DNA of 64,000 nt. Source: Alphaproteobacteria bacterium. Lineage in GTDB: Bacteria > Pseudomonadota > Alphaproteobacteria > Micavibrionales > Micavibrionaceae. Below are positions 53,406-62,858 of the stretch, piece by piece (positions within the stretch are counted from its first letter, which is position 1; the number at the start of each line of letters is the position of its first letter). Under the pieces are notes generated by a model that searched no databases, was not told the DNA's origin, and saw only the letters and a list, made by a program, of their open reading frames with translations. The stretch lies in the NCBI GenBank assembly GCA_023384135.1, contig JAHDXS010000001.1, positions 372,001-436,000 of the forward strand. The letters are read 5' to 3'. Made by a program: the position numbers and the translations under genes.

Positions 53406-55223
53406 CTATTCAGCCGCGCGGCTCGCCTTTTTGCGTTCATGCGGACAAAGGTGCTTCTTGCGAAGTCTCAGGGACTTCGGCGTAACCTCAAGCAGCTCAT
53501 CCTCGTTGATATACGCCATCATATCTTCCAGCGACATCTTGCGCGGCGGCACAAGGGTAGTAGCCTCGTCGGTGCCCGATGCGCGAACGTTGGTAAGCTT
53601 CTTCCCCTTGAGCACGTTGACTTCAAGATCATTATCGCGGCTGTGTTCGCCCACAATCATGCCCTGATAGACGGGTGTCTGATGGCCAACAAACATGCTG
53701 CCCCGATCCTGAAGATTGAAAATCGCGTAGGCGACGGCCATACCCGTGTCGTTGGATATTAAAGCACCATTGCGACGTTGCGGAATATCGCCCTTATAAG
53801 GGGCATAAGAATGAAAAATTCTGTTCAGAACGCCCGTTCCCCGAGTCTGCGTCAGGAACCGACTCTGATAACCGATCAACCCGCGCGAAGGGGCAAGGAA
53901 CGTGAGGCGCATCTTGCCCGCACCGCTCGAACGCATATCAACCATCTCGGCCTTGCGGCGGTTCATAGAGTCGATCACGGTACTCTGGAATTCCTCATCC
54001 ACATCAATCGTGACTTCCTCAATCGGCTCCAAACGCTGTCCGTTCTCTTCTTTATACAGAACTTTCGGGCGGGAGACCGTCATCTCAAAACCCTCACGGC
54101 GCATAGTCTCAATGAGAACGCCAAGCTGCAGCTCCCCGCGACCACCAATCTCAAAAGAGTCCTTGTTCTCACTCTCTTTATAGGTGATAGCGACATTACA
54201 TTCAGCCTCGGCCATCAAACGGTCGCGGATAATGCTGGACGTAACCTTAGATCCCTCTTTTCCTGCAAACGGCGCGTCATTCACGCTGATCGTCACAGAC
54301 ATGGTCGGAGGATCGATCGGTGTAGAAGCTATAGGCTCAGTAACACTCGCCGCACAAATCGTATCGGCAACAGAAGCTTTGGTCAGACCGGCGATACAAA
54401 TAATATCACCCGCATGAACCTCATTAACGGGAATGCGCTTGTTACCCTCAAACATCAGAAGCTTGGTTAAACGTCCAGACTCAACAGACTCACCTTTAAG
54501 GTTAAGCGCCTTAACCACATCGTTGACCTTGGCAGAACCATTCACGACACGGCCCGTCAGGCAGCGCCCGATGAACGGGTCATAATCAAGGAGTGTAGCC
54601 AGCATCGCAAAGGGCTTTCCGTCTTCAACTTTAGGCGGCGACACATGCTCAAGAACCAAATCAAGAAGAGGATGCAAATTTTCACGCGGCTGATCCAGCT
54701 CGCGCGCGCACCAGCCCGCACGGCCAGAAGCATAAAGAACCGGGAAATCAAGTTGGTCGTCGTTTGCGTCCAGCGAAACGAACAAATCGAAAACTTCGTT
54801 CAAAACCTCTTCCGAGCGCGCATCAGGACGATCCACCTTGTTAACGATAACAATCGGACGCAACCCTAATTTAAGCGCCTTACCCAAAACAAACTTGGTC
54901 TGTGGCATCGGGCCTTCCGCCGCGTCGATCAAAAGAATAACTCCGTCCGCCATATGCAGAACACGCTCAACCTCCCCGCCGAAATCAGCGTGCCCGGGCG
55001 TATCAATAATGTTGATCCGCGCCCCATCCCAGAGAATAGACGTAGGTTTTGCCAGAATGGTGATACCACGCTCCTTCTCCAGATCGCCGGAATCCATCAG
55101 GCGCTCGGTAACCTGCTGATTTTCGCGGAACATCCCGCTCTGCTTCATGATGGAGTCAATCAGGGTCGTCTTCCCATGGTCAACGTGGGCGATAATCGCA
55201 ATATTTCGCAAGTTTCTGGTCAT
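53406..55223 (-). CDS. typA: ribosome-associated GTPase TypA/BipA
   Basis: A 605-residue translational GTPase. G1 AHVDHGKTTL (11-20), G2 region ERGITI, G3 DTPGHADFGGEV, G4 NKVDRPDAR and G5 near ASGRAG are intact, followed by EF-G-like domains and the TypA-specific C-terminal domain (about 500-600). Acts in 50S assembly and stress adaptation. Length is normal. It is convergent with the gene at 52487, only 4 bases apart. Confidence 0.95.
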   Translation of the reverse strand: MTRNLRNIAIIAHVDHGKTTLIDSIMKQSGMFRENQQVTERLMDSGDLEKERGITILAKPTSILWDGARINIIDTPGHADFGGEVERVLHMADGVILLIDAAEGPMPQTKFVLGKALKLGLRPIVIVNKVDRPDARSEEVLNEVFDLFVSLDANDDQLDFPVLYASGRAGWCARELDQPRENLHPLLDLVLEHVSPPKVEDGKPFAMLATLLDYDPFIGRCLTGRVVNGSAKVNDVVKALNLKGESVESGRLTKLLMFEGNKRIPVNEVHAGDIICIAGLTKASVADTICAASVTEPIASTPIDPPTMSVTISVNDAPFAGKEGSKVTSSIIRDRLMAEAECNVAITYKESENKDSFEIGGRGELQLGVLIETMRREGFEMTVSRPKVLYKEENGQRLEPIEEVTIDVDEEFQSTVIDSMNRRKAEMVDMRSSGAGKMRLTFLAPSRGLIGYQSRFLTQTRGTGVLNRIFHSYAPYKGDIPQRRNGALISNDTGMAVAYAIFNLQDRGSMFVGHQTPVYQGMIVGEHSRDNDLEVNVLKGKKLTNVRASGTDEATTLVPPRKMSLEDMMAYINEDELLEVTPKSLRLRKKHLCPHERKKASRAAE

Positions 55224-55316
55224 TTCTTCTTTTCCGTGGCTAAAAGCGCAGTTTCGGGCGGAATTATTAGTGAATCCGCCCGAAAAAGGAAAGTAAAATT
55301 TTGAAAAAACAGCGTT

Positions 55317-56021
55317 TTATGCCGCCATATCGAACAAAAGCGCCTCGCAGTCGGACTGAGCCGTGAAATCAAGAGCCTCCTGGCCCGTCACGGCAAATCC
55401 GTCCCCTTCAAGGGCTTTTTGCCCTTCGACCAGAGCTTCGCCCCGGGCGATCTGAATCCAGTACTTCCGACCCGGATCAAGGCTTAACTCCTCGCCCTTT
55501 CCAGCCTCGAACCGCCCGAGAAAGATCGTCGCGTCCTGCTTGATGGTCAACGCAGCCTGCCCGCCGCCCTCCGGTCCAACAACAGGTGCGAAACGGTTCT
55601 TGACAGTTTTAGAGTCGACCAGACGCTGCTGATAGCCCGGCTGCGTATTCCGCGCCCCCGGAAGTATCCAGATTTGCAGAAAATGCACCTCGTCGTCGTT
55701 CGACGGGTTAAACTCGCTGTGCGTCACGCCTGTTCCGGCGCTCATCACCTGGATCTCCCCGGAGCGTATCGTCGCGCCGTTTCCCATGCTGTCTTTATGC
55801 GCAAGCTCCCCGCTTAGGACATAGGAAATGATTTCCATATTATCGTGCGGGTGCGTACCGAACCCCATGCCGGGGGCGACCCGGTCCTCGTTGATAACCC
55901 GCAGCGGCCCGAAACCCATATGCGCAGGGTCGTGATAATGGCCGAACGAAAAACTGTGCTGGCTCTTGAGCCACCCTAGATCGGTCGGCCCTCTTTGATC
56001 GCGTTCGCGTTTGATGATCAT
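55317..56021 (-). CDS. pirin-family bicupin protein
   Basis: A 234-residue bicupin. The N-terminal pirin domain has metal ligands in THPHDNMEI (His57, His59) and in GVTHSEFN (His101 and Glu103), matching the His3Glu site. Members include YhhW quercetin dioxygenases. The C-terminal cupin lacks those ligands. It lies 93 bases upstream of typA on the same strand, but the in-between region suggests separate promoters. Confidence 0.88.
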   Translation of the reverse strand: MIIKRERDQRGPTDLGWLKSQHSFSFGHYHDPAHMGFGPLRVINEDRVAPGMGFGTHPHDNMEIISYVLSGELAHKDSMGNGATIRSGEIQVMSAGTGVTHSEFNPSNDDEVHFLQIWILPGARNTQPGYQQRLVDSKTVKNRFAPVVGPEGGGQAALTIKQDATIFLGRFEAGKGEELSLDPGRKYWIQIARGEALVEGQKALEGDGFAVTGQEALDFTAQSDCEALLFDMAA

Positions 56022-56122
56022 GGTGAAATCCTTTCTACTGGCTTGATGTAAAGCACGTTAATATTCGTTAACGAGCAACAAGCGTTACATCATTACATGC
56101 TAAGGAAAGGTGTGCGCTAGGC

Positions 56123-56893
56123 TTAGGCCGTCAGGATCAGCTTCGGGCCGTCATCCATCTCGGTCGCGGACCAATGGATGAATGGTTTAACCTTGGTGTT
56201 CTCGCCGCAGGCCTGACGCCAAATATCGCCATTATGGAATGTGCCGACGGGCGCACCGGGCTTAAGCCGGAAGGTCCGGATATGGTCAAGTGAGGCCACA
56301 GGTTCGGCATCCTCGTTGCGGGCATGACGCGTGACCTTTGAATTGTAAACGGTGATATATCGATCACCGTAATGCTCGCCGGTTTCATAATTCGGGGTAT
56401 AAGGGTCGGCGTGCGGACGGTCAACCGTATCATCGTCGTAATCATAGGAGTAAACCTTCAAAAGCGGTGTACGTCCCAAGCTTTCGAGATAATCCATATC
56501 AGCCAGAATTGTGCTCAACTCTTGGCCGAACATTTCAGTCTGGGCCGCATACTTTCTAACCGTCTCTATACCAAGCCATGACGGAGCGATACCGACATTT
56601 CGCTGCCACGAAGATTGCAACTCTCCGCGCAACTTCCCTTGATAAACATCGCCGCTCATACGCCGCGCCAGCCCGTTAAAATCACCGTCAAGACGACGCG
56701 GCAGGATAATCGCGCCCTTATCGCAAAACTGCGTATTACTAAGTTCTGTAAGAGAGGAAACCACAGTCGCACATTCATAGTCGATCGGGACACCGCGTTC
56801 ATCCTTACGACCGTCATCGGCCAGAACCCTCTGACGGATCTGGTCGATATCTCCGCCGCCTAAGCCGCCTCGCATACCCTTATCTGACGCCAT
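56123..56893 (-). CDS. uncharacterised protein with HxD and IHWS pattern (possible DUF1826-like)
   Basis: A 256-residue soluble protein. It carries LKVYSYDYDDD then RPHADPYTPNY (HxD), ITVYNSKVTR, FRLKPGAPVGTFHNGDIWRQACGEN and KPFIHWSATEM...PKLILTA. The order HxD, Gly-Asp, His-x-Ser resembles that of 52487-53401, so both may be iron/2OG-like or related barrel proteins; this is inference. ATG 56893 has GGGAGG just before it and is preferred over the GTG at 56899. Neighbours are pirin and the esterase. Confidence 0.6.
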   Translation of the reverse strand: MASDKGMRGGLGGGDIDQIRQRVLADDGRKDERGVPIDYECATVVSSLTELSNTQFCDKGAIILPRRLDGDFNGLARRMSGDVYQGKLRGELQSSWQRNVGIAPSWLGIETVRKYAAQTEMFGQELSTILADMDYLESLGRTPLLKVYSYDYDDDTVDRPHADPYTPNYETGEHYGDRYITVYNSKVTRHARNEDAEPVASLDHIRTFRLKPGAPVGTFHNGDIWRQACGENTKVKPFIHWSATEMDDGPKLILTA

Positions 56894-57070
56894 GAACACC
56901 TCCCACCTTAAGGGCGATCATACCGCCTCCCAACCGCCCGTGGGAAGCATACGATGTTGTGCGCCGCAGTATAAAGCTTGGGTCAAAGACCTGATGAACA
57001 AAGAAAATTCTTGAGAACTACCGTAAACAGGCCATAAATATTATAAGCCCTCTAATAGGATAAACGATAC

Positions 57071-58036
57071 ATGGCACACCTCAAAACTCTCGGCTTAAAG
57101 GCTCTTCTGGCTGCTCTCTTGCTTTTTGGGGCGGTTCTTGCCGCATCCGCGGAAGCAAAAGCATGGGGCGACAGAAAAAAAGACGGCTGGGGCGAAGTGA
57201 CCCATAGCATCGAATATGACGGCGTAAAACGCGAATATATCCTGCACGTCCCCGAACAGATTTTAGGCAGCAGGAAAAAGGTGCCACTGGTGATCATGCT
57301 CCACGGCGGCGGCGGCAACGGCGCGAACGCTGTGATGATGTCCAAATTTTCCCAAAAGGCGAATAGCGAAGGGTTTATCGTTGCCTTCCCGAGCGGCAGC
57401 GGCCGCTTTAAAAACAAGCTCAAGACATGGAACTTCTGGCACTGCTGCGGCTACGCCATGAAAAACCAGACGGACGATGCCGGGTTCCTGAGCGCCCTGA
57501 TCGATACGCTGGTCAAAAACTACCCCGTGGACCCCAAACGGGTATTGGTCACAGGCATGTCGAACGGCGCGATGATGAGCCACCGCGCGGGCATTGAACT
57601 CTCAAAAAAAGTCGCCGTCATCGCCCCCGTGGTCGGCACGATGTTCGGCGACGAACCGAAAGCCAAAGGCCCTGTGGCCGCCCTGATCATCAATGGCCTG
57701 AAAGACGCGCACATCAAGCCCGATGGAGGTGTGAACGAAACCCGCTTCAAGGATGCTTGGGACGGCACCCCGATGCAACCGATCCTGTGGCAGTCCCAAT
57801 ACTGGGCCAAAATCAACGGCTGCAAGAAAGAGCCGCAGAAGATCGAATACAAGCCCACCGTGATCCTTTACGACTATGACTGCCCCGAAGGGCTGGACGT
57901 GCGGCATTTGGTTCTGGAAAGCGGCACGCACTCATGGCCCGGCGGCCGCGCCGGACATGGCGGCGGGGCGACCCCGACGACCGAGATTTCCGCCACCGAC
58001 GAGATCTGGGCGTTCTTCGAGGAAATGACCCGCTGA
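57071..58036 (+). CDS. secreted PHB-depolymerase/feruloyl-esterase-like hydrolase
   Basis: A 321-residue exported alpha/beta hydrolase of the LpqC/PHB-depolymerase type. Signal peptide 1-28 (ending SAEAKA). HVP at 59-61 and VPLVIMLHGGGGNG provide the oxyanion loop (78-82); nucleophile Ser164 is in TGMSNGAMM; INGLKDAH carries the acid; GTHSWPGG near 297 carries the catalytic His. The WHCC segment (123-126) is a typical disulfide loop of the family. Likely cleaves polyester or aryl esters outside the cytoplasm. A degenerate copy follows 92 bases downstream. Confidence 0.85.
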   Translation: MAHLKTLGLKALLAALLLFGAVLAASAEAKAWGDRKKDGWGEVTHSIEYDGVKREYILHVPEQILGSRKKVPLVIMLHGGGGNGANAVMMSKFSQKANSEGFIVAFPSGSGRFKNKLKTWNFWHCCGYAMKNQTDDAGFLSALIDTLVKNYPVDPKRVLVTGMSNGAMMSHRAGIELSKKVAVIAPVVGTMFGDEPKAKGPVAALIINGLKDAHIKPDGGVNETRFKDAWDGTPMQPILWQSQYWAKINGCKKEPQKIEYKPTVILYDYDCPEGLDVRHLVLESGTHSWPGGRAGHGGGATPTTEISATDEIWAFFEEMTR

Positions 58037-58128
58037 AGCCTCCCAAACGCTCAAAAAAAATTCGAAGGATTCGAATTTCACTATTCGTTAAATGGTCAGA
58101 ACAACTTCATGCGTGAAAGGATTTGACC

Positions 58129-58644
58129 ATGACGCACAAGAAAAAACCACTGCTCGCAACGTTACTGACACTCTCCATATTAACCTTCGCCATGCCTGCA
58201 TTCGCAGGCGATGACCACCGCTACAAAAACCATCACGGTGGCGGCAAAAACCATCGTCCGAACTATGGCTGGCAAGAAGATCGGCATGATAAGCGCTATG
58301 ACAATAGGCACGACAATAATTGGGACAAAAAGCGCGGACACCACTACAACCGCTATAACTTTGATGTCCACGTGCCCAGACATCTGAGGCACGCACGCCA
58401 TCGGCTACCTGTATTCATCGTCATTGACAGTAAAGGTAAATACCGAGGGCATGGAACGAAGCATTTTTTCCAGCAAAAGGCTGCCCGTGAAGGCTTCATT
58501 CTGGCCTACGCTTACGACCACAGCCGCAACGGCCACAGAATGTCGAACAGAGACAAGGATTATCTCGTGCACAGCGTGCTTAGCATGCTCGACAACAACT
58601 ATCGGCCGGACACACGCCGGATAAACTTCTACTTCAATTTCTAA
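58129..58644 (+). CDS. secreted His/Asp-rich protein, degenerate half of the neighbouring esterase
   Basis: A 171-residue exported protein. Signal peptide 1-26, then a His/Asp/Asn/Arg-rich tract (27-75; about one residue in five is His) that could bind metal. Residues 77-171 follow the N-terminal half of the esterase 57071-58036: HVP (81-83), LPVFIVI (93-99), EGFILAY (121-127) and DYLVHSVLSMLDNNYRPDTRRINFYF align with equal spacing except for one 15-residue deletion. The oxyanion glycines are lost and the protein stops right before the nucleophile elbow, so catalysis is not possible. Start at ATG 58129 with GAAAGGA upstream. Confidence 0.78.
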   Translation: MTHKKKPLLATLLTLSILTFAMPAFAGDDHRYKNHHGGGKNHRPNYGWQEDRHDKRYDNRHDNNWDKKRGHHYNRYNFDVHVPRHLRHARHRLPVFIVIDSKGKYRGHGTKHFFQQKAAREGFILAYAYDHSRNGHRMSNRDKDYLVHSVLSMLDNNYRPDTRRINFYFNF

Positions 58645-58678
58645 AAGACGATTTCTAAAGTCCTCACACACGCAACTC

Positions 58679-58708
58679 CGGGGCCGTTCCCCACAACGGC
58701 CCCGTTTT
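58679..58708 (+). terminator. intrinsic terminator
   Basis: A 10-bp GC-rich stem (58679-58688 with 58695-58704) followed by TTTTCTTT. It lies 35 bases after the His-rich protein's stop and marks the end of that plus-strand unit before the convergent Bat operon. Confidence 0.9.
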
Positions 58709-58710
58709 CT

Positions 58711-60558
58711 TTAACTCGGATTAAGTGAGCCAAGTCGCGCCTTCGGAGCGTCGTTGCGTTTGGGCGGTTGATACCCTTCAAGAACAGCGACAAGATCACT
58801 GCGAACCCGCACAAAATTCTCCTGTGCCCCCGCATAAAGAATGCCTTCAAGCCGCCTGATGGCATCGCCCAAGATCTTCCGTTGATCAGGAGAAATCCCT
58901 TTGGAGAATTCTTGTGTTGCATCCTTGAGAGAGAGCACAGGACCGACCCCTGTCATCTGGCTAACGTAAGTAAGAAAGTCAGATTTTAATCCGTCCGCAT
59001 CATCGGCCTTCCTTAAATCGCCGATTGTAACTGCCGGGCGAACAGGTTCAATATTCTGGTTGGCGGGCAGCTCGATATCGCGGATCGGGCTCTGGCTCTC
59101 CCTTGCAATAGCTTTCCCTTTAGCTTTGAAGCGAAAATAAGCCCATACACCGAGCAAACAGGCGATAGTGAGTGCAAGCACAGCCGGCATATAAGCAAAC
59201 GGTACGGAAGAATTCGCCGAAGACAGCCCTAAAGACCCTGCCTGAAGGGGTGTTGGATTAGAACCACTATTTACAGAATCACCCTGCTGTACCGGCTCTG
59301 TTTCATTCGTATTGTACGTCGCAGGCGGCCCAGAAACCTCGACCGTCCGGGCGGCCGCGACCGCGTACTGAACGTTCTGATTACGCGTATCCCACCACGG
59401 GACCCTTATTTCTGGCAGAACAAGCGTACCGCCATGCCGGGGAACGAGCGTATACGTTTCCACCCGCCAGCCTGTAACCTTCTTGCCGTCCGGGGACACG
59501 TTAATCCCCTTTTCCGGGCTGTCGGCGTAAACCGTAAAATCCTTCTCGGGCGCCGCCTGAGTTTCCAGACTAGGAAGGATTTCTCCGGTATTGCCACTAA
59601 CCACCAGCGTGAGGCGGCGCGTGATCGGCTCGCCGGCCTTCGCCCCCTTGTCGCCCTCAAGAACATCTGAAATCTGAAGTCCTTCAGCGGGAATCCACGG
59701 CTCTATACCCGCTTGTGCATCCTGAACGTCCAGCTGAACCTCATCGGTCATAAGGGTAAACGGCTGTCCCATGATACCGCCGAACATTCCGAAATCCTGA
59801 AAAATGCCGAGAGGGTCCTGTGTTCCGAACGGCGACTGGCCCTGCCCCGAAGCGCCGCTGATCATGCCCTGAAACACATACGCTGGAACAGTCATGGGCC
59901 CGGGTTTAAGAGGCGTAATAAGATATCGTAATTCAACCACCTTAACCGAACGCCCGTCGATTGCCGTATCATAGACCTTCGGATCACCTTGCTTTTCGAC
60001 GATGGCATCCTCGACCTTCAGGTCGCCGTGGGAAATTTCATAAACAGGCTTTGCCGCAACCAGCCGCGCGACAAATACGACGGGCGCGTTCAGGGCGGGT
60101 GAAAGGGTACTGACTTCCCCCGTGACATAGACGTCCCTGTTTTTACGTTTAGCCGCGGGCGAAGCGCTTGCCGAAACCTGAATATCGACGGGCTGGCTTT
60201 GCAAAACGCCGCTCCCGGTCCGCACGCTCATCGCGGGAATACGCAAAACCCCCGTGCGCTTAGGCAGAACCGTATAAGTCCAGATCGTCTTGGCGCTGTA
60301 TGAACCGTTAATCACATTAACACTCGACGATTGACCCTTGGAAAGAATCTGAAAATCCTTTTCAAGGACACTGATATCTGGCGCATTTGCTTGTTGAGCA
60401 TCGCTCAAAATGATCGAGAGGGTAAAACTCTCACCTTTATAAACTGCCAGGCGGTCCGCCTCGACCGTCAGGGACGCCGCCCAACAAGTCGTAGAAACGC
60501 ATAAAGTTAAAAACAAAACACATACTGGAAAACAAAAACGAACAAGACGTCTTACCAT
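58711..60558 (-). CDS. batD: BatD protein
   Basis: A 615-residue membrane-anchored protein: signal peptide (1-28), several immunoglobulin-like beta domains (30-440; each with a VxxG/ETYTLVPRHGG style strand), a helix near 470-492 and a cytoplasmic C-terminus. This is the BatD architecture from Bacteroides aerotolerance operons. BatD pairs with BatA/BatB MIDAS proteins in the envelope. It overlaps batB/C by 7 bases and is the last gene of the operon, meeting the terminator region at 58679-58708. Confidence 0.85.
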   Translation of the reverse strand: MVRRLVRFCFPVCVLFLTLCVSTTCWAASLTVEADRLAVYKGESFTLSIILSDAQQANAPDISVLEKDFQILSKGQSSSVNVINGSYSAKTIWTYTVLPKRTGVLRIPAMSVRTGSGVLQSQPVDIQVSASASPAAKRKNRDVYVTGEVSTLSPALNAPVVFVARLVAAKPVYEISHGDLKVEDAIVEKQGDPKVYDTAIDGRSVKVVELRYLITPLKPGPMTVPAYVFQGMISGASGQGQSPFGTQDPLGIFQDFGMFGGIMGQPFTLMTDEVQLDVQDAQAGIEPWIPAEGLQISDVLEGDKGAKAGEPITRRLTLVVSGNTGEILPSLETQAAPEKDFTVYADSPEKGINVSPDGKKVTGWRVETYTLVPRHGGTLVLPEIRVPWWDTRNQNVQYAVAAARTVEVSGPPATYNTNETEPVQQGDSVNSGSNPTPLQAGSLGLSSANSSVPFAYMPAVLALTIACLLGVWAYFRFKAKGKAIARESQSPIRDIELPANQNIEPVRPAVTIGDLRKADDADGLKSDFLTYVSQMTGVGPVLSLKDATQEFSKGISPDQRKILGDAIRRLEGILYAGAQENFVRVRSDLVAVLEGYQPPKRNDAPKARLGSLNPS

Positions 60559-62858
60559 GGCTTGTCTCCTTCTCGCGCTCCTTGAGTTTCCGATTCAACA
60601 TAAAACTTGTTCTTGAGGAATGTCTCCGTATCGCTCTGTATGCGCTCAAGCCAGCGGTCGGCATCGACATCCTGCGGCGTTCTAACTTGCTGCCCCTGAC
60701 CTTGCGGTTCAACCGGGCCGTCGGCCAGCCTCGGACGTGTATCAGCGGGTTTGTTGTCGGGCGTTCCTGAGAAATCCTTCTGGGCCTTATTCTGCATTTC
60801 CGCCGGAGACTCTGAAGGCTCTTGATCTTTTTGCCCTTCAGGAGAACCACTATCCTGTTGTGACTCCCGTTGTTGCAACTCCTGTTGCTGTTCCGCCTTA
60901 TCTTCTGAAGCTTTCTGGCCGCTCTCGTTGCGCTCCTCTGCCTCTTCCTGAGAATCTGCGGCCTGCTTCTGCTCCTGGCTCGGATTTTCTTCCTGACCGT
61001 TCTCGGCCTGTTTTGGATTGCTGGATTCCTCACTTTTCTTCTGCTCCTTCCCGGGCTGAGGCGGATACCCTTCAGAACCTTCCGAGGATTTTTCTTGGGA
61101 CTTGTTCTCAGACTCAGATTGCGCCTGCTTCTGCTCTCCTTCAGACGCACTGCCTTCTTGACCGGAATTCTGCTCGCCTTGTTGCTGCTGCTCGCCCTGA
61201 TCCTTTTGCGCCTTTTCCTGACCTTCGGATTGCTGCCGCTCACCTTGCGCCTGCTCTGAGTTTTCAGGCTGTCTTGAATCTGGGTTTTGATCCTTTTGCG
61301 GCTCTTGACTCTTCTGCCCCTGCTGCGGCTTTTGCTCAGCCTGCTGTTGGTCTTGATCTGACTGATTTTTCCGGCCTTGATCACTATTTTGATCCTGATT
61401 ACGCTCCTCAAGCATCTTACGCGCAATTTCAAGATTATGAGCCGCATCCTGATGCTCAGGGTTCCCTTTAAGAACCTCCTCGTAAGCTTTGATCGCATCT
61501 TCGATCTGGCCCGCCATCAATTGCGCATTCCCAAGGTTATAACGCGCATCCTCGGCAATCTCTGGTCTATCGGCCCTTTCAAAAGACTCAGCTGCGCTCT
61601 CATAGTCTCCTGCCTTATACTGCACCACCCCCCGCCGGTAAGCGTCATCTTTAAAAATTTCTTCGGCTTGCTGGTAATTTCTCTCTTCCAGAGCCTTACG
61701 ACCCCGCTGCTCTTCAGTCAGAAAATAGTCCCGCATACCATCGGCTTGAGCAGACGTAGAAGTCATCGCAAGCGTTAACAGGACCACAGGAAAAACAATT
61801 CCCCGGCGGAACCATGTCAAAATCAGAAGCAGCCCGGGCAGTAGAAAAATGTAGAAACGCTCCTCCCACTGCCGGATCACACGCTCGCCGTTCTGCTCAT
61901 CAACCTTGCCGACACCGATCTCGTCCAGAAACGCACGCGTATCCTCTTGCTGATACGTCGCGTCGAGGTAAAGCCCCTGCCCGTCACGGGCAATACTCCT
62001 AAGACGGGCAAAATCGGCAGGAGCCATGATCGGACTGCCGATGCGCCCACGGTAAAAACCACCCTGCCCGTTCGGCACAGGCCCGCCCTGCGATGTTCCG
62101 ACACCCATCACATGAACCCGCACGCCTCTGTCGGTCAGCGCCCGCAACGCTCTGTATGTCTGGGCCTCTGGATCTTCATAACCCCCGTCGCTTAGAATGA
62201 GTACATGCCGCTCGATCTTGGCTTGATCCTGAGAAAGCATGCGCCCCGCCATGTCGAGCGCCTGAACCAGACGGCTGCCCTGCGTATAAACGAGTTCTGT
62301 TTTGATTGAAGGCAGAAGGCGCATCAGAGTCTGGCGATCATCGGTCAGCGGCGCGATCATATGCGGAATCTTCGCAAATGCTACAAGCCCGATATTCACA
62401 CCCTCGGAGTAATGAAGAACATCCCCAATCTCCTGCCGTGCACGCACAAGGCGGGAGGGCTTGACGTCCGCAACATCCATTGAACGCGATAGATCGAGGA
62501 GGATAATCAACTCGCTCGCCGGGCGGTAAACTTTCGTATCTGTATAATCCCAGCGCGGCCCTGCCATCGCCAGAACGGCACACGCCCAGACGATCGACCA
62601 CAAAGTCAGAGAATGCAGCGACGAAAACCCGCCCCCCGCCGCGCGGTGATCCTCAAGCAGGTGCGGCAAAAGATGCGCGTCAGCAAACTCCCTCAACTTT
62701 TGTCCTTGCCGCGTATTGGCTCTGAACAGACGATACATCCCCCAAAGCAGGGGTATAAGCAAAAGCGCAGGCAGCCACTGCGGCTCGGCGAAATGAAATC
62801 CTGCGGCGCCCGAACTAAGCATATCGTCCGCCCCGCTCTCTCGGAATATTCGAGACAA
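60552..62858 (-). CDS. batB: BatB-BatC fusion: VWA/MIDAS, TPR and Gln/Glu/Ser-rich tail
   Basis: A 768-residue (or 756 from the ATG at 62822) membrane protein. Two N-terminal helices flank the start of a VWA domain with MIDAS motif DLSRS (about 100-320) and further helices near 330-375. TPR repeats follow (about 385-475), then 270 residues of Gln/Glu/Lys/Ser-rich low complexity with few hydrophobics. BatB and BatC are separate genes in many bacteria, so this is a fusion. The N-terminus may begin at MLSSGAAGF (62822), right after the batA stop. It probably forms a periplasmic complex with BatA and BatD. Confidence 0.85.
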   Translation of the reverse strand: MSRIFRESGADDMLSSGAAGFHFAEPQWLPALLLIPLLWGMYRLFRANTRQGQKLREFADAHLLPHLLEDHRAAGGGFSSLHSLTLWSIVWACAVLAMAGPRWDYTDTKVYRPASELIILLDLSRSMDVADVKPSRLVRARQEIGDVLHYSEGVNIGLVAFAKIPHMIAPLTDDRQTLMRLLPSIKTELVYTQGSRLVQALDMAGRMLSQDQAKIERHVLILSDGGYEDPEAQTYRALRALTDRGVRVHVMGVGTSQGGPVPNGQGGFYRGRIGSPIMAPADFARLRSIARDGQGLYLDATYQQEDTRAFLDEIGVGKVDEQNGERVIRQWEERFYIFLLPGLLLILTWFRRGIVFPVVLLTLAMTSTSAQADGMRDYFLTEEQRGRKALEERNYQQAEEIFKDDAYRRGVVQYKAGDYESAAESFERADRPEIAEDARYNLGNAQLMAGQIEDAIKAYEEVLKGNPEHQDAAHNLEIARKMLEERNQDQNSDQGRKNQSDQDQQQAEQKPQQGQKSQEPQKDQNPDSRQPENSEQAQGERQQSEGQEKAQKDQGEQQQQGEQNSGQEGSASEGEQKQAQSESENKSQEKSSEGSEGYPPQPGKEQKKSEESSNPKQAENGQEENPSQEQKQAADSQEEAEERNESGQKASEDKAEQQQELQQRESQQDSGSPEGQKDQEPSESPAEMQNKAQKDFSGTPDNKPADTRPRLADGPVEPQGQGQQVRTPQDVDADRWLERIQSDTETFLKNKFYVESETQGAREGDKPW

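Noticed and set aside
60810-61400. Apparent tandem repeat array
   Set aside because: It is low-complexity coding sequence of the batB/C tail, without a fixed repeat unit.
60437-61498. 353-codon Arg/Ser/Lys-rich frame on the minus strand
   Set aside because: Arises from reading the Gln/Glu-rich tail of batB/C in another frame; composition is purely repetitive.
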